The translations under genes were made by a program, and so were the position numbers. Source: Cordilura impudica (Eukaryota; Arthropoda; Insecta; Diptera; Scathophagidae). Taken from it: DNA of 64,000 nt. Location of the stretch: the NCBI GenBank assembly GCA_963682025.1, contig OY821520.1, positions 90,179,170-90,243,169 of the forward strand. The letters run 5' to 3'. Below, one piece after another: positions 11,716 to 21,680 of the stretch; within the stretch, counting starts at the first letter, position 1, and each line of letters begins with the position of its first letter. Below the pieces are notes generated by a model. The model searched no databases, had not been told where the DNA came from, and saw nothing but the letters and a program-made list of their open reading frames with translations.

Positions 11716-12430
11716 GATATTTATTTATTTATTTATTTTTTTATTTATTTATTTATTTATTTATTTGTTGAGGATAAATACAATACAACAAGAGCATGTC
11801 TTATATTACAGTATTGGGTAGATTAAGGCAAACATAGAATATTGTTAAACAAAATAAAATAAAATTAATACCTATACAATTTTAAATATTTAAAACAATA
11901 ACTTGACAATTATTTAATTATAAGTAAAACAAGTATAATAGTTATTATAAAATATTTTAATTACGCTAAGTTGCTAAATATAGCTGCTTTGAAGTGCCTT
12001 GCATTGCTAATAATTTGAATGTTGGGGGGTAGTTGGTTCCAAAGGCGAATAGAATTCAGGAAGAAATGGCGCTCAGATATTTGCTTTTTATATCGTACAG
12101 TGTTAATTTTTTTAACTCGCATTGACCTCGAAAAAGTTATTCTGTTGTAAAGGTATTCAGGTTGACCTGTATAAATTATTTTATGTAAATACAACAATGT
12201 TCGGCATTTTAGTAAGTTTTCGAATGATATATTATAGATTTGTTGCGAGTATTCTGAGATGCTGCTGTGTCTTTTGCGGCCATATATGTATCTGGCAATG
12301 TTATTATAAGTTACATTAAGCCTTTGTTTGCTTAATGAATCGCAACTGGAAAAAAGCTCACATCCATACATTAGTGTTGGTAATAAGTAGGTATTGGCAA
12401 GTAACATCCGAATATGATAGTGCAGTTGCA
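11716..12430 (-). mobile_element. 5'-truncated non-LTR insert B inside element A
   Basis: An ATTTATTTATTTATTT run (11722-11765) is the tail of a minus-strand retroposon. Upstream of it lie a 3' UTR (to 11960) and the C-terminal domain of an ORF2: LLANTYLLPTLMYGCELFSS, SFENLLKCRTLLYLHKIIY and IRLWNQLPPNIQ, ending at 11961. The reading frame runs without a break into the RT of element A at about 12430 (CKYLHICRKKK on the A side), which makes one long chimeric ORF (13013-11961) by chance. The A sequence resumes beyond the tail at 11715 with its own post-palm block, so A would otherwise have two incompatible C-termini. Insert E is a relative. Confidence 0.8.
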
Positions 12431-13860
12431 GTTTTTTTTTCCGGCAAATATGCAGGTATTTGCATTTTACTGGAGATAAAATGGCCCCGGAGTACTTTCC
12501 CCATTCAAGAATGTCCTTAAATAGGGGGTTCATGTTTATAACTGGATTTTTTGACTTGTTGGATTTAACAATGAGATTAAAGTCATCTGAATATGATGTA
12601 AAATCAATTTCGCGATGCAGTGAAATCACATGGCATAATCTGTTGTAGGCTATTATGAATAGGATAACAGAGAGCGGTGACCCTTGTGGGATCCCATTAT
12701 AGAGTGGGAAGACGTTGGAATGATGAGATCCAACTCTTATTATAAATTTCCGGTTAGTCATGAAATTTTTTACGTAATTAATTATTTTTGGTCCGAATTT
12801 CCAGGCCATTAGTTGGTCGATTATAGAATGTAGCCCCATTCTGTCGAACGCTTTTTGGAAATCTAAAGATATTATTGTAATATGTTTACGTAAGGAAAGC
12901 GAATCAACAATTTGGTGGTCAACGAAATGTAGACTGTCGATTGTTGATTTGCCTTTGGTGAATCCAATTTGTCTGCTATCTAATAGTTTGTTAGTGGTTA
13001 CAAGCCACCACAATCTGTTTGCAACGATTTTGTCTAGTACTTAGAGTTTAAAAATATAGGGCGGTATGAATTTAGAGATGTTTTTTCTGACCCTTCTTTA
13101 TAAATTGGTATGGTAATGCTGACTTTAAATTGTTGTGGAATATATGTATTCAGTATTTTATTGTAATGCTGTAATAAACGTTCTTTCATTTCGTGGGGCA
13201 GGTTCTTGATGATAGGATATGAAATACGATCCACGCCGGGCGTTTTACCTTTTAAATTTTTTAATATAGAGTTTAGTTCTAGCATATTGATTGGGGTTTC
13301 CGTTTGGAGGGCCTCGGGGCTGGGGATGGCAGATGGAGGATTTGTTAATACTTTTTGTTTTTGTGGTTTAAATTCAGGTGCGAAGTTTGAGTCGGAGGAG
13401 TAGTTGTACCAGCATTGACCCAGTGCTGTGACTATTTTAGATTTTTCTGTTATAAGTTCATCAGGCGTTATTAGTGAAGCTATTCCATGAATGGTTTGAG
13501 TTGATTTATAACCAGTGAAAGATCGTATATTTTTCCATATTTTTGCAGCTGGAGTTGATGGATTGATGGTGGATGTAAAGTTGTATAGTGATTGTTTCTT
13601 GGATATCTCGATATCACGTTTAAGTAGCGCATTATTTTTTTTGTAGACAATAAGATTTTGTGTATTCATGTTTCTTTTATATGCACTCCAAGATCTGTTT
13701 TTAATTTTCTTAAGGTTTTCAAATTCTGTGTTCCACCATGGTACCATTTCTGTATGGGATGCTGGATGGGTTTGGGGTATGGAAATATTTACAGCTTGGT
13801 ATATAGTTTTACATAAATTTGCTCTTTCTTTGTTTAAATTGTCACTCATTGGTCTCTCGT
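12431..13860 (-). pseudogene. Reverse transcriptase of I-like element A
   Basis: 13849-13034 and 13013-12431 hold the endonuclease-RT linker and the RT. Motifs in order: LKGKTPGVDRISYPIIK, SVTIPIYKEGSEKTSLNSYRP (with I for V in the text), GFTKGKSTID, ISLDFQKAFDRM (motif A, catalytic Asp), YNGIPQGSPLSVILF and FTSYSDDFNLIV (catalytic SDD box in place of the usual ADD). A frameshift and stop near 13014-13045 break the frame, at the RPI-(S)LL block. Type IPQGSPLS is characteristic of the I clade. The sequence resumes at 11715 after insert B. Confidence 0.9.
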
Positions 13861-14599
13861 ATGCGAAGGATAAGCAAAGGTCTTGGAATGAGGACCAGTT
13901 AGCTTGGTCAATTTTGTATTTTGGTCTGAAAGTTAGGTTTTTCTCTGGGGTTTGTTGAAATAGAGAAATAATGATTGGAAAATGATCACTTCCATGAAGC
14001 GTTTTTCATATTTTCCATGTCGAGTGTATGGAAAATGAGGGGGAGCAGAATGATAGATCTATGTGTGAAAACGTGGAGTGTGTACTGAAATGTGTTGGCG
14101 ATAAGTCGTTTAATAATATGAGATTATTGTTGTTTATGTAATTTGACAATATGTTTCCTTTTCTATTGTTTGATGATGAACCCCAGGTTCTGTACCAGGA
14201 GTTAAGATCCCCAGTGATCAAAAGTGGTGGTTCTATACTGTTAAAGACGTTGCTGCGGTTTTGTTGGGAGAAAATATCGTCGGGAGCAATGTAGGAGGAA
14301 ACAATTCTGAATTTTAGTTTTGAATGGATTTCAATACATATTGAATCAAAATCATTGTTGACGTCAATTTTCTTATGTTGTAGAGATTTGTGAATGAGCA
14401 GTGCAACACCACCGTACCTGGTGTTGGATGTATTAAGCGAGAATAGATTATAGTTTATTGGGATGTGAATATTAGTAAGACTATGAATATGAGTTTCTTG
14501 TAGAGAAATTATTTTTGGTGAGTAGAGTTTAATTAGAAGTTGCAGTTCATTGTAATTATTACAAAATCCGTTTATGTTCCACTGAAGTATATTTAGCAT
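13861..14599 (-). pseudogene. Endonuclease of I-like element A (start of ORF2)
   Basis: The ATG at 14599 begins MLNILQWNINGF, the usual start of an APE-type endonuclease in I/Jockey elements. It is followed by ISLQETH (metal-binding Glu), YGGVALLI, LLITGDLNSWYRTWG, FSHIDLSF and GSDHFPIII. These are all of the expected catalytic blocks. One in-frame TGA at about 14005 separates SDHFPI from the rest. The same frame then continues to 13849 and beyond, so ORF2 is close to intact at this end. The protein would nick chromosomal DNA for target-primed reverse transcription. Confidence 0.9.
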
Positions 14600-14689
14600 A
14601 TATTAGGAAAAAAAAAGGGGGGGGGGGGATGTTGAAGTTGAAATTATAGTTTTTAATGTGTTGAAATGAACTAATTTTAATATCCATTT

Positions 14690-15872
14690 TCATAGCCATT
14701 AAGTGTTTTTAGTACGCTTTGTCGTATTACCAGTGTTTCTTTTAAGTTGGTTCCTAGTTCTTTTAGAAGTATTTCGGGGTAAAATCTTTGGAGAGGTTTT
14801 GTCATCTCCTGTACCAGCATTATTTTGTGAAGACGTACTATCAATGTCTGATGATTCGCCGTCAGACATGACATCTGTGTAATTGTTTAATTTTCGAGTT
14901 GTGTTTGTTTTAAAAAGTGTTAGAGTAGTATTACCTTTGGGTGTTGTTTGTGTAGAGTTTGTAGTATTTGTTTGCTCTTTACTAGATATTGTTGGTTGTT
15001 GTTGATCAATAGATATAGAAGTTGTGTTGTTGGTTGATTTTGTTATAGCTGCATATGATCCCGTAGCAGAGTGGTGTCTATCATTGTATTTATTTATTGC
15101 TGTTTTTCTGTTTGTTTTCTCCAGAATAATGATGGCTTGAATCTCTTTCTCTTTTAGGAATATGGGGCATTTTTTGTCTTTAGCAGAGTGATTATTGTTT
15201 GTGTTGTTATTTTCGTTGCAGTTTATACATTTCTGAGCATTAGAGCAAGTTTCTTTCTCATCTGTAAGATGGTAGTTGTTGGAGCAGTTAAAACGTATTT
15301 TATTGTTTTTATAAAATTTAGCTAAATGTCCGTAGCGATGACATTATTTGCATTTCATAGGGAGGGGTATATAAGGTCAGACGGGAGTGAGGTAGCTGCG
15401 AATGTGACAATTATCAAACCGGTCTCAGATAGAACATTATTTACATTTTTTAAAATTTTGTTTATTTTGCAGATGTTTTGTGTTTTGAGTTCACTAAGAA
15501 TTTCGTCCTCTGTTATGCCGCGAAGGTCGTTTGAATAGATAACCCCTTTAACATAGTTTAGGGTCTGGTGTTCGCATTGTTCAACATCGATTGATGGAGC
15601 AAGTGAATTGAGTTGAATGAGGCTTCTTGCCTGTGTATAATTTTTTGTTTTAATAAGTATAGTACCATTCAGTAATTTTTTGCACATTTCAACTTCACCT
15701 GAACACTTATTATCGATGACTTTTTTATTAGAAAAGGCGACACTTCGGATAGAGTTTTAACACTATTTACACGGCTCATTATTAGAAATTTTGGACCGGG
15801 GGATATGATTGTGAGTATTTTCTTTTTTTCAGGTGGTTTTTTAATTTCATAAACATCAGGAGGATCATTCAT
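14690..15872 (-). pseudogene. ORF1 (gag-like) of I-like element A
   Basis: The start ATG at 15872-15870 gives MNDPPDVYEIKKPPEKKK. A frameshift near 15725 links it to the open part 15687-15355 (KNYTQARSLIQLNSLAPSID, then VKGVIYSNDLRGI). A further frame change and stop near 15345 lead into Cys-His knuckles: CK-stop-CHRYGHLAKFY (last Cys changed to Tyr), FNCSNNYHLTDEKETC and KCINCNENN...H...C (15345-15190). A Ser/Thr/Asn-rich tail with MSDGESSDIDSTSS follows to about 14690. This is the layout of I-element ORF1, an RNA-binding nucleocapsid-like protein. ORF1 and ORF2 are separated by about 90 bases. Confidence 0.8.
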
Positions 15873-16031
15873 TTTGAACAGTTGGGATTTAATTCAGTAG
15901 AAAATGAATAATAACAAGAAACAAATTCGTGTTTGTTGCTGTGGAAGTTTAAGCAAAAATTTTTTATAATTTTTTTTTTTTAAGCGCGGTGAAAAAATTA
16001 CGTCTTGCGTAGGCGAGTATACAACGAGCAC

Positions 16032-16045
16032 TGAGGATTCATATT
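16032..16045. repeat. Target-site duplication of element A, right copy
   Basis: This is an exact repeat of 10076-10089. Element C sequence continues immediately afterwards with the block for NGVPITES. Confidence 0.9.
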
Positions 16046-16171
16046 AATGGTGTTCCAATTACAGAATCTGTTTCTATTATGTACCTAGGATTAAATTTTT
16101 GCAGTAATTTGTTATGGGATCGTCATATTGATGCATTTAAATCTAAAATATCTTCAGCTATGGGAATATTG
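16046..16171 (+). pseudogene. RT fragment of retrotransposon C between element A and the mariner
   Basis: This reads IHINGVPITESVSIMYLGLNFCSNL and LLWDRHIDAFKSK, colinear with copy D (minus strand, 2520-2385). It joins the RT before element A (10075) to the thumb after the mariner (17482). Confidence 0.9.
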
Positions 16172-16173
16172 TA

Positions 16174-17479
16174 ACGGGTGATTTTTTTGAGGTTAGGATT
16201 TTCATGCATTAGTATTTGACAGATCACGTGGGATTTCAGACATGGTGTCAAAGAGAAAGATGCTCAGTATGCTTTGACATTTCATCATGAATAGACTTAC
16301 TAACGAGCAACGCTTGCAAATCATTGAATTTTATTACCAAAATCAGTGTTCGGTTCGAAATGTGTTTCGCGCTTTACGTCCGATTTATGGTCTACATAAT
16401 CGACCAAGTGAGCAAACAATTAATGCGATTGTGACCAAGTTTCGCACTCAGTTTACTTTATTGGACATTAAACCAACCACACGAATGCGTACAGTGCGTA
16501 CAGAAGAGAATATTGCGTCTGTTTCTGAGAGTGTTACTGAAGACCGTGAAATGTCGATTCGTCGCCGTTCGCAGCAATTGGGTTTGTGTTATTCGACCAC
16601 ATGGAAGATTTTACGCAAAGATCTTGGTGTAAAACCGTATAAAATACAGCTCGTGCAAGAACTGAAGCCGAACGATCTGCCACAACGTCTAATTTTCAGT
16701 GAATGGGCCCTAGAAAAGTTGGCAGAAAATCCGCTTTTTTATCGACAAATTTTGTTCAGCGATGAGGCTCATTTCTGGTTGAATGGCTTCGTAAATAAGC
16801 AAAATTGCCGTATTTGGAGTGAAGAGCAACCAGAAGCCGTTCAAGAACTGCCCATGCATCCCGAAAAATGCACTGTTTGGTGTGGTTTGTACGCTGGTGG
16901 AATCATTGGACCGTATTTTTTCAAAGATGCTGTTGGACGCAACGTTACGGTGAATGGCGATCGCTATCGTTCGATGCTAACAAACTTTTTGTTGCCAAAA
17001 ATGGAAGAACTGAACTTGGTTGACATGTGGTTTCAACAAGATGGCGCTACATGCCACACAGCTCGCGATTCTATGGCCATTTTGAGGGAAAACTTCGGAG
17101 AACAATTCATCTCAAGAAATGGACCGGTAAGTTGGCCACCAAGATCATGCGATTTGACGCCTTTAGACTATTTTTTGTGGGGCTACGTCAAGTCTAAAGT
17201 CTACAGAAATAAGCCAGCAACTATTCCAGCTTTGGAAGACAACATTTCCGAAGAAATTCGGGCTATTCCGGCCGAAATGCTCGAAAAAGTTGCCCAAAAT
17301 TGGACTTTCCGAATGGACCACCTAAGACGCAGCCGCGGTCAACATTTAAATGAAATTAGCTTCAAAAAGTAAATGTCATGGACCAATCTAACGTTTCAAA
17401 TAAAGAACCGATGAGATTTTGCAAATTTTATGCGTTTTTTTTTAAAAAAAAGTTATCAAGCTCTTAAAAAATCACCCGT
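16174..17479 (+). mobile_element. Complete DD41D mariner (rosa-like), 1306 bp
   Basis: The inverted ends are ACGGGTGATTTTTT at 16174-16187 and its exact reverse complement at 17466-17479. TA is duplicated at 16172-16173 and 17480-17481. Related element D (near 2395) reads straight through the same sequence with a single TA, so the empty site is known. One intact ORF fills the interior. The insertion is in the RT of element C. Intact ends, intact ORF and a clean duplication make this the youngest-looking element in the window. Confidence 0.97.
16287..17372 (+). CDS. Mariner transposase, DD41D type, intact
   Basis: This is a 361-residue cut-and-paste transposase that would bind the element's terminal repeats in the nucleus and insert the element at TA. 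Residues 1-55 and 75-118 look like the paired helix-turn-helix DNA-binding domains (TNEQRLQIIEFYYQNQ; RRRSQQLGLCYSTTWKILRKDL). The catalytic core has Asp159 in LFSDEAHFWLNGF, Asp252 in WFQQDGATCHTA and Asp294 in PRSCDLTPLDYFLWGY. There are 41 residues between the second and third Asp. That DD41D spacing is known from the rosa mariner of Ceratitis rosa and relatives. Start: first ATG after the 5' UTR of 113 bases; stop TAA at 17370-17372. There are no frameshifts or stops, and the length is normal for a mariner. Functional activity is inferred, not shown. Confidence 0.96.
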   Translation: MNRLTNEQRLQIIEFYYQNQCSVRNVFRALRPIYGLHNRPSEQTINAIVTKFRTQFTLLDIKPTTRMRTVRTEENIASVSESVTEDREMSIRRRSQQLGLCYSTTWKILRKDLGVKPYKIQLVQELKPNDLPQRLIFSEWALEKLAENPLFYRQILFSDEAHFWLNGFVNKQNCRIWSEEQPEAVQELPMHPEKCTVWCGLYAGGIIGPYFFKDAVGRNVTVNGDRYRSMLTNFLLPKMEELNLVDMWFQQDGATCHTARDSMAILRENFGEQFISRNGPVSWPPRSCDLTPLDYFLWGYVKSKVYRNKPATIPALEDNISEEIRAIPAEMLEKVAQNWTFRMDHLRRSRGQHLNEISFKK

Positions 17480-17481
17480 TA

Positions 17482-18175
17482 CAAATTTAAATACAAATTT
17501 GATCGATATACAAAGATGCTGCCTTATCAAAGTCTGGCTCACAGTCATCTGACTTATCTTCCTGTAATATATGGATATAAAAACAGTGTTTCATTAAAGT
17601 CTCTGCAGTCAGCTGAAAACAATGCCCTAAAATTAGTTTTAAATCTACCAAGGCGATATTATACATTAGATCTCTTTCGAAATTTTGCTCCAAATATTCT
17701 TCCTGTTAAAGGGTTATACAAAATGCAGCTAATTAAATTTATATTTAAATCTATCAAAGGAATTGGCAATTATTCAGTTCAATTTAAACGAAATGTACAG
17801 GTCACGCATAGGATCACTAGACAGATTCAAAATATATGCGTATCAAGATGCCGCCTGGAGATACCCAAACAACGAATACATTTTGCTGGACCTGTTGAAT
17901 TTAATATGTTGCCAATATCGCTTAAGAGTATATTTTCTTTTTATTCATTTAAAACTGAACTTAAACGATTTTTATTAAATAATCTAGAAACATTTTTTTC
18001 GTAAAACTAAATTTGTAAATTTTTTATTGCAAGTAATAAGTATTATTATGTAAACAGCTTACACTAGTTGCCTTCTTGCCTCTCTAATGCCATTTTGGTG
18101 CTGAGGCATTAATCAAAAAAATTTAAATTTTATTTTCCTTGTAAATAAATATTAATAAATAAAAAAAAAAATAGT
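17482..18175 (+). pseudogene. C-terminal domain and 3' UTR of retrotransposon C
   Basis: An open frame of 162 codons (17516-18004) gives MLPYQSLAHSHLTYLP, YGYKNSVSLKSLQSAENNAL, RRYYTLDLFRNFAPNILPV and the end LKRFLLNNLETFFS. It is colinear with copy D, which lacks part of the middle. A 3' UTR follows (18005-18140), shared with D down to the ATGCCATTTTGGTGCTGAGG block, then a TAAATAAATATTAATAAATAAAA tail. The ORF is only the downstream piece of ORF2, not an independent gene. Confidence 0.9.
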
Positions 18176-18579
18176 TAGAAAAAACTGAATATCTTATCGT
18201 AAACGAGTGGTCTGATATACAGAAAGTGAAAGAATATTCAAAACAAATATTCAAATAAAAACTGTACGAATCCAAACAAGATCTAGTCACGAAGCTGGAA
18301 TGCAATATTTTTGATTTGAACACTTTTTTTAAAATATGAAAAAATTGGATTTTTCCGAATAGAGGTAAAAGTAATTTTTATTCAATCATTTTGTTTTACG
18401 ACGCCTATTTAAGGATATATAAGCAATTTAAAGTTTTCCGTCTTAATGTTACGTTATTCAATCGGTAATTCTTACAAAAAGTTAGTCTGCAATGCGGCTG
18501 AAGTATTTGGATGAGGGTGCAAATATTCATTTACTGCAAGCAAATATTCATCTACTGAACGTCCTGATATAAGTTGCAA
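18176..18579. other. AT-rich spacer
   Basis: No gene seen. A small direct repeat (GCAAATATTCAT, about 18510 and 18540) is present. Confidence 0.4.
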
Positions 18580-20435
18580 TTTTTTTTATAAACCAAAACT
18601 CAGGGATGCCCGCTACATATGTTGAGCATGTTTTTGATTTCAAGAAAATAGTATATGAGAAGGAGAAAGGAGGGGTCAGCATTAGTGGATATCTGTTTTA
18701 AGTTTTATAAGATTCTAAGTGTCAGGAAAAACTTAAATAGGAAGTTTATTCCACAAACAGCTAGCACAACTGATAAATGAATTTTCGATGAAATGTATTT
18801 TGCCTACAACAGTACAATAGACTACAAATGGGTGTGATCGGATAGCGAAGCTGGTAGTATGAACTGCAATTCGGGTACTTGGAATGAGTTCGCTAATCTC
18901 AGCAGAACATATTCCATATTAGTGTCTATAGAGTAGTGTGGCACAAAACACTCTTCAACCATGTTTCAATATGTCAACAGTGTTAGACACCCTCCTGTCT
19001 TTAACGCACATGGAAAGAAAATCAAGTGAACTGTGCTAAAGTTTAATAAAAAAAATATTTTTTATTATATCAACCCAAAATTTTACAGCAGTGTTGTAAC
19101 TTCCTCCTTTCTGCATAGTCCAGAAGCTCTAGAACAGGATTTGAAGCTCTTGCACATATTTGGAAGTTGTACTTTATTTTTGGTCTTATATAAGTGGTAC
19201 AGATTTTATGGAGGTCAGAAGGAGTGAAGTATTATTTTTAGCATTTTAGAGAACCAGGACATTGGAGTACTCCTATTGACACTTGAAGAATCTAACCGCT
19301 CCAAATGACGTCAAATTGAATTCTCATGATATCTATATACTTAGGCAAACTTAATATATAGACATCATTGAATACAAGATCCTATGGGATAACAAATTAT
19401 ACTGATCCTTCCCCACAGTAAAATCTTCCCCACTCTATGATTGCTAGCAGGCCTCGATTGAGTCCGCAAACTTTTTTGCCCAGACCTCAAAAAAGTTTGG
19501 CCTAGAATTGAAGGAAAATTATGCACAAATGTTGCTGTTATCTGCGAAAGAGTAAACAGGATAGAAAGCTTGACTAAACTGGATAAGGAAAACAGAGGGT
19601 CAAAGAATAGGACCTTCGGGTACTCCTGAATTAAGCTGAAACTCATTGGATGAGACCCCACCTTTAACAACACGTATTGTGCGGTCTCTGAGATAATAAT
19701 TCTCTGAAATAATAATTGGATATAATTCGAGAGGAGGCAATGTGGACCCCAAAATGAAATGATCACCGTGCCACATGCAATCGGATTTTCACCAAAATTG
19801 TGAACGAATCGAATAAAAGAAACGCTAACAGGTTTTCCGTGGAATAATTTCTGGGAAGTCATCGGGCCTCTAGATAGCTGACAAGGTGGTAATTAACCAT
19901 AATCTCCAACACCTTTGAGAGCGAAAACCACATTGCAATTGCACGGTAATTTTCAGGGCTCTTAGCTTCAAGCTTTTTATTGACTGGTTCGACATTTCAA
20001 CTTTTTAGCTTGGACTAGCTGGGGTCAAAGAAAAGTGTTTCATTACCAGTTCTTTGGCACATTCAGTTGTAGCTTATTTGTGTACCAGGTCAGTAACGGA
20101 ATTTTTATTTTCACCCCAATATCTGAATACTTCTTCTCTGGATCTGACAGCTATTTTGCTAGTCTTGTTAAACCATGATCTTCGCCTACCTTTAACTTTG
20201 CTTGAATAAAGAGTGTCATACTAAGCGCTATTATTTTGTACACCATTTTCGCAACAGCTTCGTTATTTTTATCGAGGATACAAGTATAAAGTATGAATTG
20301 CTTGCAGAAAGTGTTGAGATCAGCCAAACGAGCCTTTTCGAAAATAAAAACTAAGTAATTCATAGCTGATGCTGAAACACTTTCAATTATAGAGTCCGAA
20401 AAACATGCGGATTTCGTATGGTGGAGTGATCCTAG
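18580..20435 (-). pseudogene. Non-LTR retrotransposon copy G, relative of F, heavily decayed
   Basis: On the minus strand from 20435: FVFIFEKARLADLNTF and AVAKMVYKIIALSMTLFIQAK (20363-20151), matching the F stretch FVFIYENALWAKLNDF and AAKMVEKIIVLGMRLFIP. Then come an RT remnant with VSSNEFQLNSGVPEGPIL and VYSFADNSNI (about 19670-19520) and a decayed C-terminal domain. The 3' end GGCATCCCTGAGTTTTGGTT plus a short A-run (18580-18587) matches the end of F at about 5228-5274. Many stops and frameshifts are present; palm residues are altered (PEG for PQG, ADN for ADD). It is much older than F. Confidence 0.8.
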
Positions 20436-20865
20436 TTATGTCAATTAGGTAGCCGTATGAGTAATAACTTCACGAAGTTAATATTCATCATACGATTTAT
20501 GTATTATCCCGCTATTTTGAATTTTTCGGAATTTGCTGGTTCAAATTTTAACTGATTAGTTGTCACGCGCAATAAATCTTTATATCAAATATCAACCTTT
20601 TAAGGCTAAAGGTAGAGCCAGTAGCATGTCAAACATTTGAAAGGAATTTATATACATACGTTTTATAGAGAATGTGGCCCTCAAAAAAAATTGCATATAA
20701 TAAGCTGCAAAAGTTGATAATTTAAAATCTAATAATTTCACAATATGAAATTCCAAATATATAGAGCGCCTTATCTTCTACATCAAAATTCTTCACTGTT
20801 CTTCACTGAAATGTGAAAATTCGTTTTTAATCCGTTAGTTCATTGACTAACGTGTGTTAATATAT
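20436..20865. other. AT-rich spacer
   Basis: No gene seen; only short chance frames. Confidence 0.4.
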
Positions 20866-21680
20866 TTATACCCCCATACCACTATGTAGCTTGGGTATAA
20901 TGACTTTGTGCTGCTGTTTGTAACTACCAAAAATATTTGACCTAGACCCATCTTTAATTATACCGATCGAATCAGAATCACTAACTGATTCGATTTAACG
21001 ATGTCCGTCCGTGTGTCCGTCCGTCCGTCCGTCTGTGTGTCCATGCAAACTTTTAATCAAACTGCAGGTCGCAAATATGAATATATTTTGATGAAATTTG
21101 GCCTGTAAGCTTTTATTGGTCATAGGATGAACGCTATTGAAATTGGTGAGAATCGGTCCATGTTCACACCTAGCCCCCATACAAGTGACCCCTATGAAAT
21201 CGACATAAAGTGCCATAAGATCCAAATTATCATATAGATCTTACTCAAATTGGGTTTTTATGTGTTTATTGAATCCATTAATGAGTATTCTAAAAATTTT
21301 CTCTGGGACAACTCTTAGTCATAGGCCCCATATAGAGCTGCTTCCGGATCTTCACTTAAATCTATCAAAAAACAAAAATATTGCACTGATGCTTCTCAAA
21401 TTTTGTTTGTATATATTTTTGCAAAATACAAGAGACTTTACCAAACATAGTCAGGATCGTTCCATTTTTGGGCCTAGTCGCCACATAGATATAGCATCCG
21501 ATATGAACTTTTTCATATCTGCAGCAAAAAAAAATAATAAAAATCCCACTCAAATTTGGTTTGTGCTTATTTTCTATTTCCAGTTAGTTGGGCCTATGAG
21601 ATAGGGTCTCTAAACGCATGGTATAGGGTATCGTATAGTCGGCCTCGACCGACTATTATTTTCTTACTTGTTTTTATCTT
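20866..21680 (+). repeat. Dispersed repeat R1, most complete copy
   Basis: It begins near TATACCCCCATACCACTATG and contains a short CCGTCCGTCCGTCC simple repeat (about 21005-21040). It ends in an imperfect hairpin (ATAGTCGG ... CCGACTAT, 21635-21656) followed by TTTTCTTACTTG. The last 550 bases match 1-540. Sequences of this style, with a TCCGTCCG run and a terminal hairpin, are common in fly genomes. There is no transposase; if mobile, it depends on another element. Confidence 0.8.

Larger units (their letters stand above)
10090..16031 (-). mobile_element. I-like non-LTR retrotransposon A, nearly full length
   Basis: On the minus strand, from 16031 down: a 5' UTR of about 160 bases; ORF1 (gag-like, 15872 to about 14690); ORF2 with endonuclease, RT and RNase H (14599 to 10224); a short 3' UTR; and a TAAATA tail at 10088-10112. 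A 14-base target duplication brackets it. Without insert B (about 715 bases) it is about 5.2 kb, the size of an intact I element, and its 5' end reads CAGTGCTCG. I elements of Drosophila also start with CAGT. Several frameshifts and stops make it inactive. It inserted into C in the opposite orientation. Confidence 0.9.
7440..18175 (+). mobile_element. Non-LTR retrotransposon C, host of a nest of four insertions
   Basis: Reading only the pieces that belong to C gives an ordinary two-ORF non-LTR element: ORF1 end (7440-8070), endonuclease (about 8150-8577 and 9127-9246), RT (9252-10089 and 16046-16171) and C-terminal domain plus 3' UTR (17482-18175, ending in a TAAATA-type tail). It has been split by E at 8578-9126, by A at 10090-16031 and by a mariner at 16174-17479; B is nested inside A. 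The RT-to-tail part matches copy D (1717-2754), which confirms which pieces join. C lacks RNase H and resembles Jockey-superfamily elements. Its 5' end is truncated, and a further internal deletion near 9246-9252 removes the region between endonuclease and RT. Confidence 0.9.

Noticed and set aside
13206..13958. Plus-strand ORFs opposite element A
   Set aside because: Antisense shadows of the RT and endonuclease linker of the I-like element.
16287..17372. Domesticated host gene
   Set aside because: The ORF sits between intact inverted repeats and TA duplications inside a retrotransposon, so it is a mobile copy rather than a domesticated gene.
1717..20435. Large inverted duplication linking the D-F pair to the C-G pair
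   Set aside because: Related elements do occur on both sides, but their order and orientation do not fit a single inverted duplication, and spacers between them do not match.
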